A stretch of 64,000 nucleotides of DNA from Hirundichthys speculiger (lineage: Eukaryota; Chordata; Actinopteri; Beloniformes; Exocoetidae), in NCBI GenBank assembly GCA_018398805.1, contig JAGFBZ010001271.1:1-64000 (forward strand), read 5' to 3'. Of the stretch, positions 45,213 through 55,725 are shown in pieces (the first letter of the stretch is position 1; every line of letters starts with the position of its first letter). The notes beneath the pieces are model-generated. The model did no database searches and was not told where the DNA came from. It saw only the letters and a list, made by a program, of their open reading frames with translations. Made by a program: the position numbers and the translations under genes.

Positions 45213-46448
45213 TACTCTATTTTGTTTTCATTCGCGCTAATTTCTTTTCCAGCCTGTAATTTCCTCTTTTATGTTTACAGACAGTCATCAAAAGAAGAGG
45301 AGATGCTACCCAACCATAAACAACATGCTGCCATTAAAAACAAAATTAGCCAATATTTGCCATCAAATGGTGAAATATCTCACTTTCAAAATCTGATATT
45401 TTCTTTATGTTCTCTTAGTAATAAAATATGGGTTTATGAGATTTGCAAATCGTTGCGTTCTGTTTTTATTTAGGTTTTACATAACATTCCAACTTTTTTG
45501 GAATTGGGTTTGTAGATGGTTGAATGATGAATTGCAGTTCTGCTCTGAGTAAATATAAAAGAAAGCACTCAGTTCTAAGGTTTTATGGTTCAGGATGTAA
45601 AAGTAAAGATCAATAAATAAATAAATAATGATAATAATTTGGTCGTTACCATTATAACTGAGTTAAAATAAGTTAAGATTACCCACAACATGACATATCA
45701 CAGCATGTCTGTATTTATTTTGTTGAAATGAAGCCAAAATGCAGATGTGATGTGTGAAAAAAGCAAGTAAACTCAAATGAATCAACATTTTAGAGAAGCA
45801 GCTTTTACAGCAGGAAACTGAAATTGAAGAAATGATTTCTAGAATTCTGGTATGAGTCTTCACATGATCATGGAGGAATGATAGCCCACTTCTTTACAAC
45901 ATGGCTTCCGTTGACTGAAGTTTGCAGGCATTCAGTTAAGTTCTCTGAAGGTCCCCCACCATGTTTCAGTCAGGCTGAGCTCGGGACTTGGAGAGGACCA
46001 TTACAACATTCTCAGTCAGCTAATCTGTTGTATATTTGCCAGCATGCATGGGCTCATGGTCCTGTTGCATGACTCATGTTCAACCAAGCTTTAGCTAGTG
46101 GTTGAATGGCATCACGTTTGACTCACTACTTAGAGGAACTCCAGATCAACTTAAAGACTGCAAGATGTTCAGGTCCTCTTGCCACAAACAAACCTAAATA
46201 ATTACACTTCCATTGTTGTGCTTGATAGTTGTGATCAGATTTTTGTGCACTGCTTGTTGTTAGCTAAATAAGTCATTGTGCATTATGACGAAACATCTCC
46301 AATATGGCCAAAGAACATTGTTCCAGAAGCCTTGTGGCTTGTTCAGATTGGCAACTATGGTTTCATCACAGAACGATGGACTCCAAACTACTTAGAAATG
46401 GACTTAATATATTTCCCAGTTGAGTAGAAACATTTGCTTCTCTTAGCT
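45213..46448. other. no intact gene; decayed DNA-transposon sequence
   Basis: 45440-45520 (GATTTGCAAATCGTTGCGTT, ATTCCAACTTTTTTGGAATT) resembles the end of a common fish DNA transposon. 45840-46400 (CATGGAGGAATGATAGCCCA, GGTCCTGTTGCATGACTCAT) resembles the non-coding body of another. No TIR pair or ORF could be defined. A short (AATA)n repeat lies at about 45615-45632. Confidence 0.35.
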
Positions 46449-46904
46449 CAGTGGTGTGCAAACTGTGGTACGGTACCACTGGTGGTACGCGAGCGCTCTC
46501 TGGTGGTACGCGGGGAACGTCATGACTTTCCACATTTTTTCCACATTTTAACTTAAAAAAAAAAATCGGAAACATACACTGCATTATAAATACAACGCTT
46601 CAAATGAAATGTGTAGCTTGAGATCATTAAAATATTTGTTGCATATTCAGTTGCAGTGCAGATGTAACAACTTTTGAGTCTGTTTATTTTGCTGTTTATT
46701 TTTGAGTATGTGAGAATTGTTGGACAGAGTTGTAAGTGTCTGATTCAGTAAGGTGACAATTCAGGTAATAAATAACCACAATAAGGAATAAACATCTCTG
46801 TGTGTTTAAAGCTAATATATTTTAAAATTGATCATCATGGTGGTACTCAGAGAGCTGAACAGTTTCTCAGGTGGTACGCAGTATTAAAAGTTTGAGAACC
46901 ACTG
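46449..46904 (-). mobile_element. hAT MITE, copy A
   Basis: Ends CAGTGGTGTGCAAACTGTGG and GTTTGAGAACCACTG. Internally TGGTGGTACTCAGAGAGCTG matches the reverse complement of the copy at 57544-58031. The flanks TCTTAGCT and GCTTAGAC agree at 5 of 8 positions, a decayed TSD. Confidence 0.85.
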
Positions 46905-47286
46905 GCTTAGACCACTGCTGATGTGTTTTTGATCAGCTTGGCCTGACTGCTACATCATTTCCAGGGAAGCAGTAAGGGTGGGTGTACTTATTTTTCACCC
47001 ACTAGTTCTGCATTTGTTTTTTTTTTTTTTTAGGGGTCCAGCAGCTTCACTGCTAGAAGCTGTAATTGTAAGGATTAAAAGTGTCTGGGCAGCAAAGACT
47101 GTACATACAACAAACCTGGTGTTTAGACTGAGGATCTTCTGTCCTGTGTCTTTGTGTGTCTTTTTGTTCTTCAGTGTCAGTGATTTTAGAGCTCTCTGTA
47201 GATTCAGGGTTTCAGATGTCAATTAACTATCTTCTAAAGGACTGTCAAAGAGGGCTGGTGAGGGACACGTTCACTCTCATTCACAC

Positions 47287-47287
47287 A

Positions 47288-47380
<93 letters not shown>
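47287..47380. repeat. (TA)n microsatellite
   Basis: Long TA run with a single C and an AA interruption. Confidence 0.97.
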
Positions 47381-47384
<4 letters not shown>

Positions 47385-47599
47385 AAGCTAGAAGTTTATA
47401 TTTAGACATTTATTTATTTTAGTTAATTATAAGTATTTTTATGCTTTATATATGTAAGAGACAGAAAATGAGGGGATTGTGTCATGTTTGTGGTGAATAG
47501 GGGGGGTGTTGCTTTGGAGGACGTTGTTTTTGTGTGTGTGTGTGTTTTTAATTGTTATATAGTATATTTGGATGTGTGATGGATTTTATTTTATTTTAA

Positions 47600-47695
47600 C
47601 ATATGTTGTTTCTGTTATTATGTAAAGCACTCTGTGTTGCCTGAGAGCATGAAGAGTGCTTTATAAATAAAGTTTGATTTGACACATGTGAAAAA
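47600..47695 (+). mobile_element. LINE-type 3' tail
   Basis: GTAAAGCACTCTGTGTTGCC and GCTTTATAAATAAAGTTTGA form a common fish LINE terminus. Upstream body not resolved. Confidence 0.5.
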
Positions 47696-48232
47696 AAAGG
47701 ACTTGCTAAGTTATGATACAAACCATTAGTTTATATGCAACCAGTTGTTTGCCTGAGGATCCCTAAAAGATCTCTCATAACAGCCAATACGTTGGCAGGT
47801 TTTTTTTTTGGGATTGGAATAAGAATATTCATATTTTGGCTCATGCAAATGGTTATGACAAAAATGCATTTTTTTTAAAACCTGGATTCCTTTCAAGCTC
47901 CTGAATCAAACCAAAATTTTGGCCAATATTTTCTATTGTGGATAGTTTTTGACACGGTCTCAGGTATCTAAAGAATTGAGATTTTTTTTTTACTCTCTAA
48001 GTCAGGGGTGTCAGACTTATTTTCACTGAGGGCCACATCAACGTCATGGTTGAAGGGCCATATTGACAGCATGAATGTAACAAAATACAATGTAAATCAA
48101 AATAATTTAAACTGCACCTTATTATATTGATAAATAACTGTTTCTATATTTATTGTGTATTAAAGTTTAAAATATTTAACTCATTATTATATTAAACTGA
48201 GTATTTGTGGTTGTAAACCTGCTCTCAAACAG

Positions 48233-48282
48233 GTGATGTTTACAGAGTCCGTTGCTATGGTAACGGACTCTGTAAACATCAC
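48233..48282. repeat. perfect 21-bp hairpin with 8-nt loop
   Basis: The arm at 48233-48253 is the exact inverse of 48262-48282. The core is ACAGAGTCCGTT then AACGGACTCTGT. The stem is balanced in GC, unlike nearby AT-rich DNA. Confidence 0.95.
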
Positions 48283-48289
48283 TGAGAGT

Positions 48290-48526
48290 ATCCATTACCT
48301 TGGTTTCAGAAGTGGAAGTGATTCTTTGTTTTTCTTGTTGGCTAAATTTAGCATACTTAGCTCTGTGTTTGTTGTCAAAATGCCGACGTAGATTATACTC
48401 TTCCACGACTGACACCCGCCTCATAACACAAAAGACACACTGTTTTTTCACCTTGAGGTACAAACTTGTATTCGTTCATGAAACTGCTTCCTTGTGCATT
48501 AATTTCTGTTTTCTTGGACATATTAA
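48290..48526 (-). pseudogene. hAT transposase zinc-finger fragment
   Basis: Minus strand: MSKKTEINAQGSSFMNEYKF near 48520, EKTVCLLCYEAGVSRG near 48430, then after a one-base frame change VEEYNLRRHFDNKHRAKYAK near 48350. Together they form a C-x2-C ... H-x4-H finger typical of a group of domesticated and active hAT transposases. The rest of the protein is missing. Confidence 0.7.
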
Positions 48527-48917
48527 AGGTGGAGTAGGTGTTGTTTGAAAAACGGTTCCAGCAATCCAACTCAAGTGAGATTTTGAAAATATACACTCCC
48601 TCCCTCCTCCCAAAGGCTCCGCCTCCTCCTCTTCAGCTCACCCCTCGAAACCACGCCTTCACATGATTCACGACTGCATGAACCATAGGGAGGGAGGGAG
48701 GGGTGATATTTGATGGACGTATTAGGCAGCCAATCAAAATAGTGATGATGACTTTTTTGATTGGTCAGAGTTTTTCTCTGATTATACCTTCTAGACTGGA
48801 CCAAAATGTTTAGTTTTTTTTGCAAACATTTTATTTCAGTGGGTGCAATGGAAATGTGAAAAGGTTTTCAGGCAATATTGTAAAAAGTGTTGCAAAAAAA
48901 CAACACCCACCCCACCT
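48527..48917. mobile_element. TTAA-specific MITE
   Basis: AGGTGGAGTAGGTGTTGTTT and, at the other end, the inverse of AGGTGGGGTGGGTGTTGTTT. TTAA is present on both sides (48523-48526 and 48918-48921), the target of piggyBac and Kolobok elements. The interior is GC-rich near 48600-48660. It is younger than the hAT it interrupts. Confidence 0.85.
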
Positions 48918-49102
48918 TTAAGGTTAGTTTGTAGAGGTTTTTCTTAAGAACATCAGTTCTCAAAATCGTCTTATTGTCTTGCTCATGGTAAATTACTGTT
49001 ATCGTTGTTGGTGATGATGAAATGCATTGTGGGAGATGTAGTTTATTGTCAATATGCATCACATTTGGCCCGCGGGCCTTGTGTTTGACACGTGCTCTAA
49101 GT

Positions 49103-49820
49103 TGTGGTTCATCTGGTACATTTGTCAATGTTAGGTTTTTGTTTTTGTATATATGTAATAGTAGAATTGTCTTGTTATCATCAGCAACATTCCATCACTT
49201 ATTTTTTCCCCTATAAGTTCAACATTTCACTCAGTGCTCACCAAATTCCTTGATGATTTAAATAAATTCCACCTTACTTCAGCCACTTGTTTTGGAGGAA
49301 GAGGAATTCAGAATATTTTCCTACATAGCTTGAGCTGGCAATTTCCTGTTGGTCCAGAAATGAAAATAACTGCTAATTTTGCAGCAGCAGCTGCAGGATG
49401 ACTCATCGTGTTTATTGTTTCCCATTCATCACAGCCCGATTGTATTTTTTACTTTATAGCGCATTGAAATGGCTTTTGTTCTTTGATAATTTACAGAGGA
49501 AATACCATGTGACGCCAAGACATTTGCATCCTGTCTCGTGTCATCAGGTAATCCTCACACTTCCTAAATGAATCACATTCGTTCCTGTGGATTCTTCTTT
49601 AGCACTTTTTATGTTTGATTATCGCTCCAGCGCTTCAAGTATCACAGTCTTATCTGTGTTTATTTTAGCATTATAACAGTACCATTCTGCTGCCACTTAA
49701 AGCAGCACAAAATACTTTTTTCATGTTAAAATATCAATTTCAACATCATTTGATTATTTTTATCAAGCATTATGGAGCTCTGGCAGTCTCCCATCCCTGC
49801 TGGCTGCAGAAGCCTCTCAA
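49103..49820. other. no gene recognised
   Basis: AT-rich unique-looking sequence. Confidence 0.4.
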
Positions 49821-50275
49821 GGCTGATTTATATTTCTGCGTTGAACTGATGCCGTAGCTACACTGTAGCACCTCTCTCCAAATGTAACTGTGCAACAAGT
49901 CAACGCGAAAATTGAGAAAAGTGATTGGTAGATTTGTTCTTCTTTGTCTTCGTTTTTCCCACCGCTACTTCTTCAACGTTTTCAAGTTGGGTGGAACGTC
50001 AGTTTGCTGCAATGTAAGTAAAAACGACTAATGTTCAGCATTTATCAGCTCCAACTCGCACAAAACATACGTTATTTGCTCTGTTGCTATGTCTGAGCTA
50101 CATACAGGACATAAAAGGAAACTCAGCACTGCAAGCTCAGTGCTGCAGAAAGAACCTGCACTGCCATCTAGTGGTTGTTGTTGGAATTACAGAGCGACGC
50201 AAACAATAACGCACGTATCAATGCCAGAAGCAGCTTAGGGGCCATGCGTATCTGCTACGTGGAAGCATAAATCCA
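49821..50275. mobile_element. Harbinger-like MITE
   Basis: GGCTGATTTATATTTCTGCG and the terminal GGAAGCATAAATC pair as imperfect inverted repeats. The internal GTTGAACTGATGCCGTAGCT and CACCGCTACTTCTTC are typical of a fish Harbinger-type MITE. The TSD is unclear. A CTCF-like CTGCCATCTAGTGG lies at about 50160. Confidence 0.55.
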
Positions 50276-50468
50276 CTTTAACTCTTCACTTCCACTTTAT
50301 GGCAGTTGCATTCCCTTTACAACACTATGTTACATATCATAAACATTGATGTTTTACTGTACCTGGTCAGACATCTTCAGTTGCCACCAGCCATCCTTCA
50401 CATTGGGTTTCTCTACCCTGGTTTGTAAAAACACATGAGTACAGTACAAACTAACACTTCATAATCAA

Positions 50469-51583
50469 CAGTGGCAAGAAAAAATATCCAAATCCTGTAG
50501 AGTTAACTCATTTTCTACAGTAATTTGCTATAAAATGTGACCAGCTCTTCATCAAAATCACAATAATCGACAAGCACAAAATGATGAAGGAAATAGACAA
50601 GTAATTATAATTTCTCAGTAAGAGCTCTGCTGAGTGAAAAGCAAAGTTGCACATGCCATCCCCGTGCACGCTGAAATTACTTTGGCCCAATGAAATCCTG
50701 ACCCATCCCACTGCAGAAAATCAAGACAGACAAGACAGTTAGAGTCCTAACTGAAATAAAGGAGATATAAAAGTTTTAAGGCATCACTGGAACTGGCAAA
50801 CATCACTGTTCATGATTCTCCCATAGAAAAGTCTTTGAACAGACAGCATTGCTGCCTGCCTGATGTTTCGTATGAGAGCACCTAACAGGCGAATGTTTCA
50901 GGACCAAATTCACTTTGTATGGCCCCAAAAACAACAATACATACCTATATGGGCACCAACATCAAAACAATGTCCCAAGAGTGAAGTATGGTACAGGGAG
51001 CAACATGATTTGGGTTTGTTTCACTAAGTCAGGGCCTGAACAATCCACCATTTTTGAGAGGAGAGTGAATTCTTGAGCTTACTAAAATGTCCTACAGGTC
51101 AACATCAGCGTTACTATCCATCAGCTGAAGCTTAGTAGAAGGTGTTGGTGATGCATCAGGACAATGAACTTAAGCATTTATGTAAAGCCACCACCTAACG
51201 GCTTAAAAAAAAGGAAACTATACCTTTTCGAGAGGCCAAGAAGAGCCCAGAAGCTAACTCCACAGAGATGCTGTGCAATAAACCAAAGAGAGCCATGAAT
51301 ACCAGACAATCCTACTATTGTGTCTCAGCTGTTAGTAGTTTTGGAAAGAGGGATGGTCAAGAAGAGTTCCACTTGAATGTTGTGCACATTGGATCCAGAG
51401 CTACAGAAAGCATCTATTTCAAGCCATCGCCGCTAAAAGATGTTTGACCAGCTACTAACCCAAATGCTTCGCTTAACTTTTTCAAAACTGTGAATACATG
51501 AACACACATGAAGCTCACATTACCCTGTATGGCAGATTAATACAGAAAACCAGTTAATTCTAAGGTGTTTTCTTGCAACTGTC
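50469..51583 (+). mobile_element. decayed Tc1-like transposon
   Basis: The left end AGTGGCAAGAAAAAATATCC and the right end TTTTCTTGCAACTGT are inverse-related. The inside ends AACTCATTTTCTACAGTAAT and ACAGAAAACCAGTTAATTCT also pair loosely. Internal text such as GGTACAGGGAGCAACATGAT and TGCATCAGGACAATGAACTT follows the Tc1 transposase order (a GGGSxM-like block, then QDNDPKH). Every frame has many stops. TA target sites are not preserved. Confidence 0.6.
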
Positions 51584-52711
51584 AATGAGAAAGAGACACA
51601 ACTGAAGCCATGCTAGCTGGGAAAACAAGCAAAGAGTCAGCTGTTAGCAGACCAGGACCAGTGACCTCTGGAGCATACAGTAAAGAATTTATGTTCAAAA
51701 TTACAGTCCTGGGAAAAGCTAAGGCAAGAAGGGTAGAACAAATCTTGGGCTCCCAGGCCTCTGGGAGAAGGGCCGAACTTGAAGTATGACCACCGATATG
51801 GGGGGCAAGTGTGGTTAGATTAAGAGTCATAGCAGATTTACGATAACACAGACTGCTCTCACCCCACAGCTTCAACTGCTGCAGCCGGCCACACACTGAA
51901 GCTAGTTGTCGGCATCAGCTGGCTTAGCGCTCACATCAACAACATGTTTTGTGTCTCTGACGCCAATTATAGAGGCTGTACTCATCAGTGGTCACACTGA
52001 ATGATTTTTTTTCTGCTGTGTTCACAAGTCATCTGTTGGCAGAGGGTGCTGGCCTGCCTCCTGTCCTGCGGTGAAGGGTAGAGTTACGGAGCAGCTAAAG
52101 CCTCTGGATCAATTATTCATTTACTCATGTCAGATATTAAAGGGAAACAGGGGTGACTAGGGGAGGGGGCGGCTTGCACTGCTGCACCACAGGGTCAGGA
52201 AGTGGACACACACAGGCTGGCAGCCAGTAAGACAAACAGGCAGCATGGACCGTAGCGCTCTGATTGTTAGCATGCATCTGTTGCAGTGTCCTCAGAAGCA
52301 CTGCTGGTCCACCTGTTTCCCCCCAGTTGCCCTGAAGCCGGGCTTCAAGAGTGGCCATGAACAACCATCAAACTTAGTGAAACCTAATACACAAAGAGTT
52401 GACACTATAAATTTACATACTAAAAAACAAATCAAATTAATTTTTGCTAAATGGTTCCCATGATCCCAAGCTGTGAGTCTGATCAACTTAACCACATACG
52501 ATAGGATAAGTGAGTGTGTGTCGCTGCGCAGTGTTGTAATGTCAAGAGCAAAATAAAAGATCTTGACGGTGAACATACAACCACAAAACAAACCAGAACG
52601 GAGGGGGACGGGCAAAATCCTGGGTAAAAACTACCCCTTGACTGTTTCTGTAGGATTTAAGAAGGAAAATGGCAGCTTGGTGATGCTAACTACCCTGATC
52701 ATCAGCAGGGT
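51584..52711. other. no gene recognised
   Basis: Unique-looking. GGCAGAGGGTGCTGG at about 52037-52051 resembles a CTCF core. Short ORFs at 51582-51896 and 52137-52364 have no known domain. Confidence 0.35.
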
Positions 52712-53126
52712 TGTCAGGGTCTGGTGGTTTGGTTTTTGTGTTTTGAGGATTTTCTTGTCTCCTGTTTTGTTGATTCCTGTTTTACTTTGTAAGTCTGTCT
52801 CTTTGTGCACTCAGTTCAGTTTTGGTTCCCTGGTCCCATCTGCCCTGATCACTTTCACCCATGTCTCGTCAGCCCCCGTCTTGAAAAATTGTGTCGTCTT
52901 ACCCTACCTTCTCGCCGGTCCGTCTGTTCTTCCTCCTGTTGGTCTTGGCTCCTGTTCTGTTGAGTTTGGTCCCGTCATGTCCTGTTCATACCTCGTGTTG
53001 CTGCTATGATTTCCTCTGTTTTCTGGAGAGACTTCAGTTTGGTTTTTGCACATTCGAACAACATAAAGGACTTTTGCTGGACACTCCTGCCTCCTCATCT
53101 GCTGCATTTGGGTCCAAACCCTGAAA
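52712..53126 (+). repeat. possible solo Gypsy-type LTR
   Basis: Starts TGTCAGGGTCTGG and ends near CTGCATTTGGGTCC, AAACCCTGA, an LTR-like inverted terminus. The interior is T/C-rich with TCCTGTT repeats, as in many fish Gypsy LTRs. No 5-bp TSD was confirmed and no second copy is present in the window. Confidence 0.4.
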
Positions 53127-53493
53127 ACCAGGACAGGTGTACAGATCTCTATAAAAGAAAAGCATTCACATGTAACACGGTTACCTCTCACGTTGCTCGG
53201 TGTTCTTAATGTGTCTATTATTAATGGTTATATACAGAAGCAGTTATGTAATATATATATGAAAACAGTCTTTTAATTGCTGCACAAGCAGGGCTCTGAT
53301 GTTAACCTTAATGCTGACGTGGAAGTGATGGAGTCTGACATCTGTATTATATCCACTTAATGACTAAAGTCCACTAATGAGTCACAAACCACCGTTCTCA
53401 TGCCAGTCCCAAGCCTGGATAATCAGGGAGCACTGTGTCAGGAGGGGCATCCAATTTAAAACTGACGCTAAATCATGATGCAGAAACCAATTA

Positions 53494-54158
53494 CAGTGGT
53501 ATCTCAACTTATGAACATCTCTACATATGGAATTTTCAGGTTACAAAACGCCTCAACGGGAAAATATTGCCTCTTGTTATGACAGAAATTTCAGGATACG
53601 AAAGACAAAAATACAGAACGCACTGCTACTCGCAACTCCCATCTTTCTGGCATCCCTTTGAGATTTTAGGAAAATTCCATGAAGTTTTGGAATTCATTGA
53701 AAAGAATCACCCAGAAAAGGTGTTTACTAGTCGGGCTATCGCTCACTATGATGATGTTTGCTTTGCACATTTTCGAAGGATTGTTAAAAGCTGACAAAAG
53801 CAAACATCCTTGGATCGGTTCTTTACAAAACGTCAGGCAGAAACCACTGATGAGAGAGAAAAGGTGACGACGATAGCAGTTAAAAGGTAAATGAACATGA
53901 ACAAGTTTTATTCTTTACTTTATTCTTTGTTTTTTATTATGTACAACTCTCATTTTATGTTTATTGTGCAGTAATCTAATTGTAACATGTATTTGTTACA
54001 TGTTTTGATGCATTTTTATGATTTATAAAAAAAATGATTTTGGGGGGGCTTGGAACAGATTAGGGCATTTACATGGAAAACGCGTCTCTACTTACGGACT
54101 TTTCAGGTTACGAAACTACTTCCAGAACCAATTCATTTCGTAAATAGAGGTACCACTG
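53494..54158 (+). mobile_element. Tigger/pogo element, second copy
   Basis: The left end CAGTGGTATCTCAACTTATG and the right end AATAGAGGTACCACTG are inverse. TA precedes it at 53492-53493; the right TA reads TG. It aligns with the Tigger split by the Gypsy at 39355-45212 and shows an uninterrupted version of that insertion site (ATCTTTCTGGCATCCC, 53640-53655). Confidence 0.88.
53640..53880 (+). pseudogene. Tigger transposase C-terminal remnant
   Basis: GKFHEVLEFIEKNHPEKVFT, then AIAHYDDVCFAHFRRIVKS, a stop at 53792-53794, then QTSLDRFFTKRQAE. This is the C-terminal tail of Tigger/jerky-type transposases, ending in the conserved TSLDxFF-like motif. The DDD catalytic region is absent. Confidence 0.7.
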
Positions 54159-55619
54159 TGTCTATAAAAAAAAGAAGGTTTGCATGCATTTAAAAAAAAA
54201 AAAAAAAAAGATTGAGCTTTTTTTTTTTTTTTTTTTGGTCATATTTCCATACCCCTGCATTCTTTGGTCTCAAACTCTGTGTTTTTGTTTGTACTGTCTT
54301 TTTGAACATTTTTAGATGTTGGTCCCAGTCTGTTTGGACTGTACGAAGCATTAATGATGGATAACCATACAGGCCACAGTAATTTACTCAAACTAGAAAA
54401 AGTAGCCTTGGAAATAGAAATAAACCAACACAGGCTATTTAAGTGCTCATTTTTACAGGAGATGCAGAGTGTTATCAGGGACAGAATGACGTCTCAGTTT
54501 AGTAGTTGAGCAGTTGTAGATCTTTGCATTTAAGTACAAGAGCGAGGAGTCGAGCCACACACGAACCACATGCCTGTGCGTTACTTGGAATTAGGAGAGC
54601 ACTCGTTGGCCATTCTGATCCATTACTGTGTACACACGGCATGTGGAGGAGGGGGTGAAAAGGCAGTTCAGAACAGAGTGAAAAAAAAAAAAAAAAAAAA
54701 AACTTAAAACCTGACCCTGTCCCTGCAAACAAAGGCCCAGGAGTATGCGAGGGGTATGGAAGCAATAATAGCCTTGCCTAAAAATAAAAGGGACAAAATG
54801 ACAGTGGAGGATACCATTACAAAGAGCTCCACTGGACAAATAGAAGGCCCAGCGCTTTGAAGAGTTTCGCACAAAAGACGCAATATGCACCCCCTCCTCA
54901 CCCCCCCACACCCACCTCCACCACCCACTCTATGCTCCCTCCGATCAGGTTCCCATTATCAGTGAGGCCACACAGTGGAGAGGGCAGGAGAGGTTTGACA
55001 TGCCTGTCAGGAGCTGCTCGTCTGTGTCCAGCCTCCACGGCTCATCTGAGACGCACTCAGCAGGCCGACCCAACACAGACCTGGTGTTTTTGTTCCTTTA
55101 CAGTATATTTATGGGGACTTTGGTAATATTTCATTCCCTGTTTTATGTATAACTATAAGTCATATTGGACTAATCCTGTTCTGCAAATTAATTATGATCA
55201 AAATGTAAGTATGGAGTGATGGAGACAGTTGTTAACCGCTTCACTTTAGTCGTAGGAGAAAAGGCGAACAAATGAGCTGTTAAAGAAAAGATCGAGAAGG
55301 TTTCCTCATCAATGCACATTAGTTATGTGGAGCAACTGTTCTAATCTGTTCTTTACATCTGGACCTCTTTTGATTTCTAAATGCCATCATGTCCTCAGCT
55401 ACAAGCCAGTGATGGAGTGATAGGTTCATCACAAAATCTGATTATTTTTTTTTAAATGGTTTCTATTTATTTATTTAATTGTTTCAAATAGTGTTATCTG
55501 ACCCTGAATTTTTGGCTCTGTGTCATTTCTTTGGAGCCGCCTATGAAATAACCAGGTGAGAAAAAACAGCCAAATGCTTTAACAACAACTAATGCAGCAT
55601 TTCTAGTTTCAGAGCTTAC
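54159..55619. other. no gene recognised; A/T homopolymers
   Basis: A and T runs at about 54191-54236 and 54680-54702. 54735-54860 looks non-repetitive and contains ATTACAAAGAGC, an HMG/TCF-like site, but nothing proves function. Confidence 0.35.
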
Positions 55620-55725
55620 CTCAGGGTCCCACCAGGTATGGAAAGGCTCCAGTTGTGATCTGTCTTTAGCGTGATCTCAGGTCTCACCGGGAGCGTGTCA
55701 GGAGTGGAGCCCTGCCAAGCGCTGC
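55620..55725 (-). CDS. candidate internal coding exon of an unidentified host gene
   Basis: On the minus strand a 106-bp segment lies between an acceptor (CCCCTCAAACAG) and a strong donor (CTGAG, GTAAGC). Only one frame is open, 34 codons from phase 2, including WQGSTPDTLPVRPEITLKTD and HNWSLSIPGGTL. The other two frames stop within 14 codons. GC content is higher than the surroundings and no repeat similarity is visible. I do not recognise the peptide, and no companion exon was found, so the window could be intron around it. Thirty-four open codons can arise by chance, roughly one in five. Confidence 0.4.

Larger units (their letters stand above)
48003..49094 (-). mobile_element. hAT transposon relic
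   Basis: Starts CAGGGGTGTCAGACTTATTT and ends GTGTTTGACACGTG. The TSD CTCTAAGT is perfect at 47995-48002 and 49095-49102. It carries a minus-strand zinc-finger fragment of a transposase, a 21-bp hairpin (48233-48282) and a TTAA-flanked MITE (48527-48917). Confidence 0.9.

Noticed and set aside
47287..47380. CRISPR-like or satellite array
   Set aside because: Simple TA repeat without spacers; no CRISPR pattern exists anywhere in the window.
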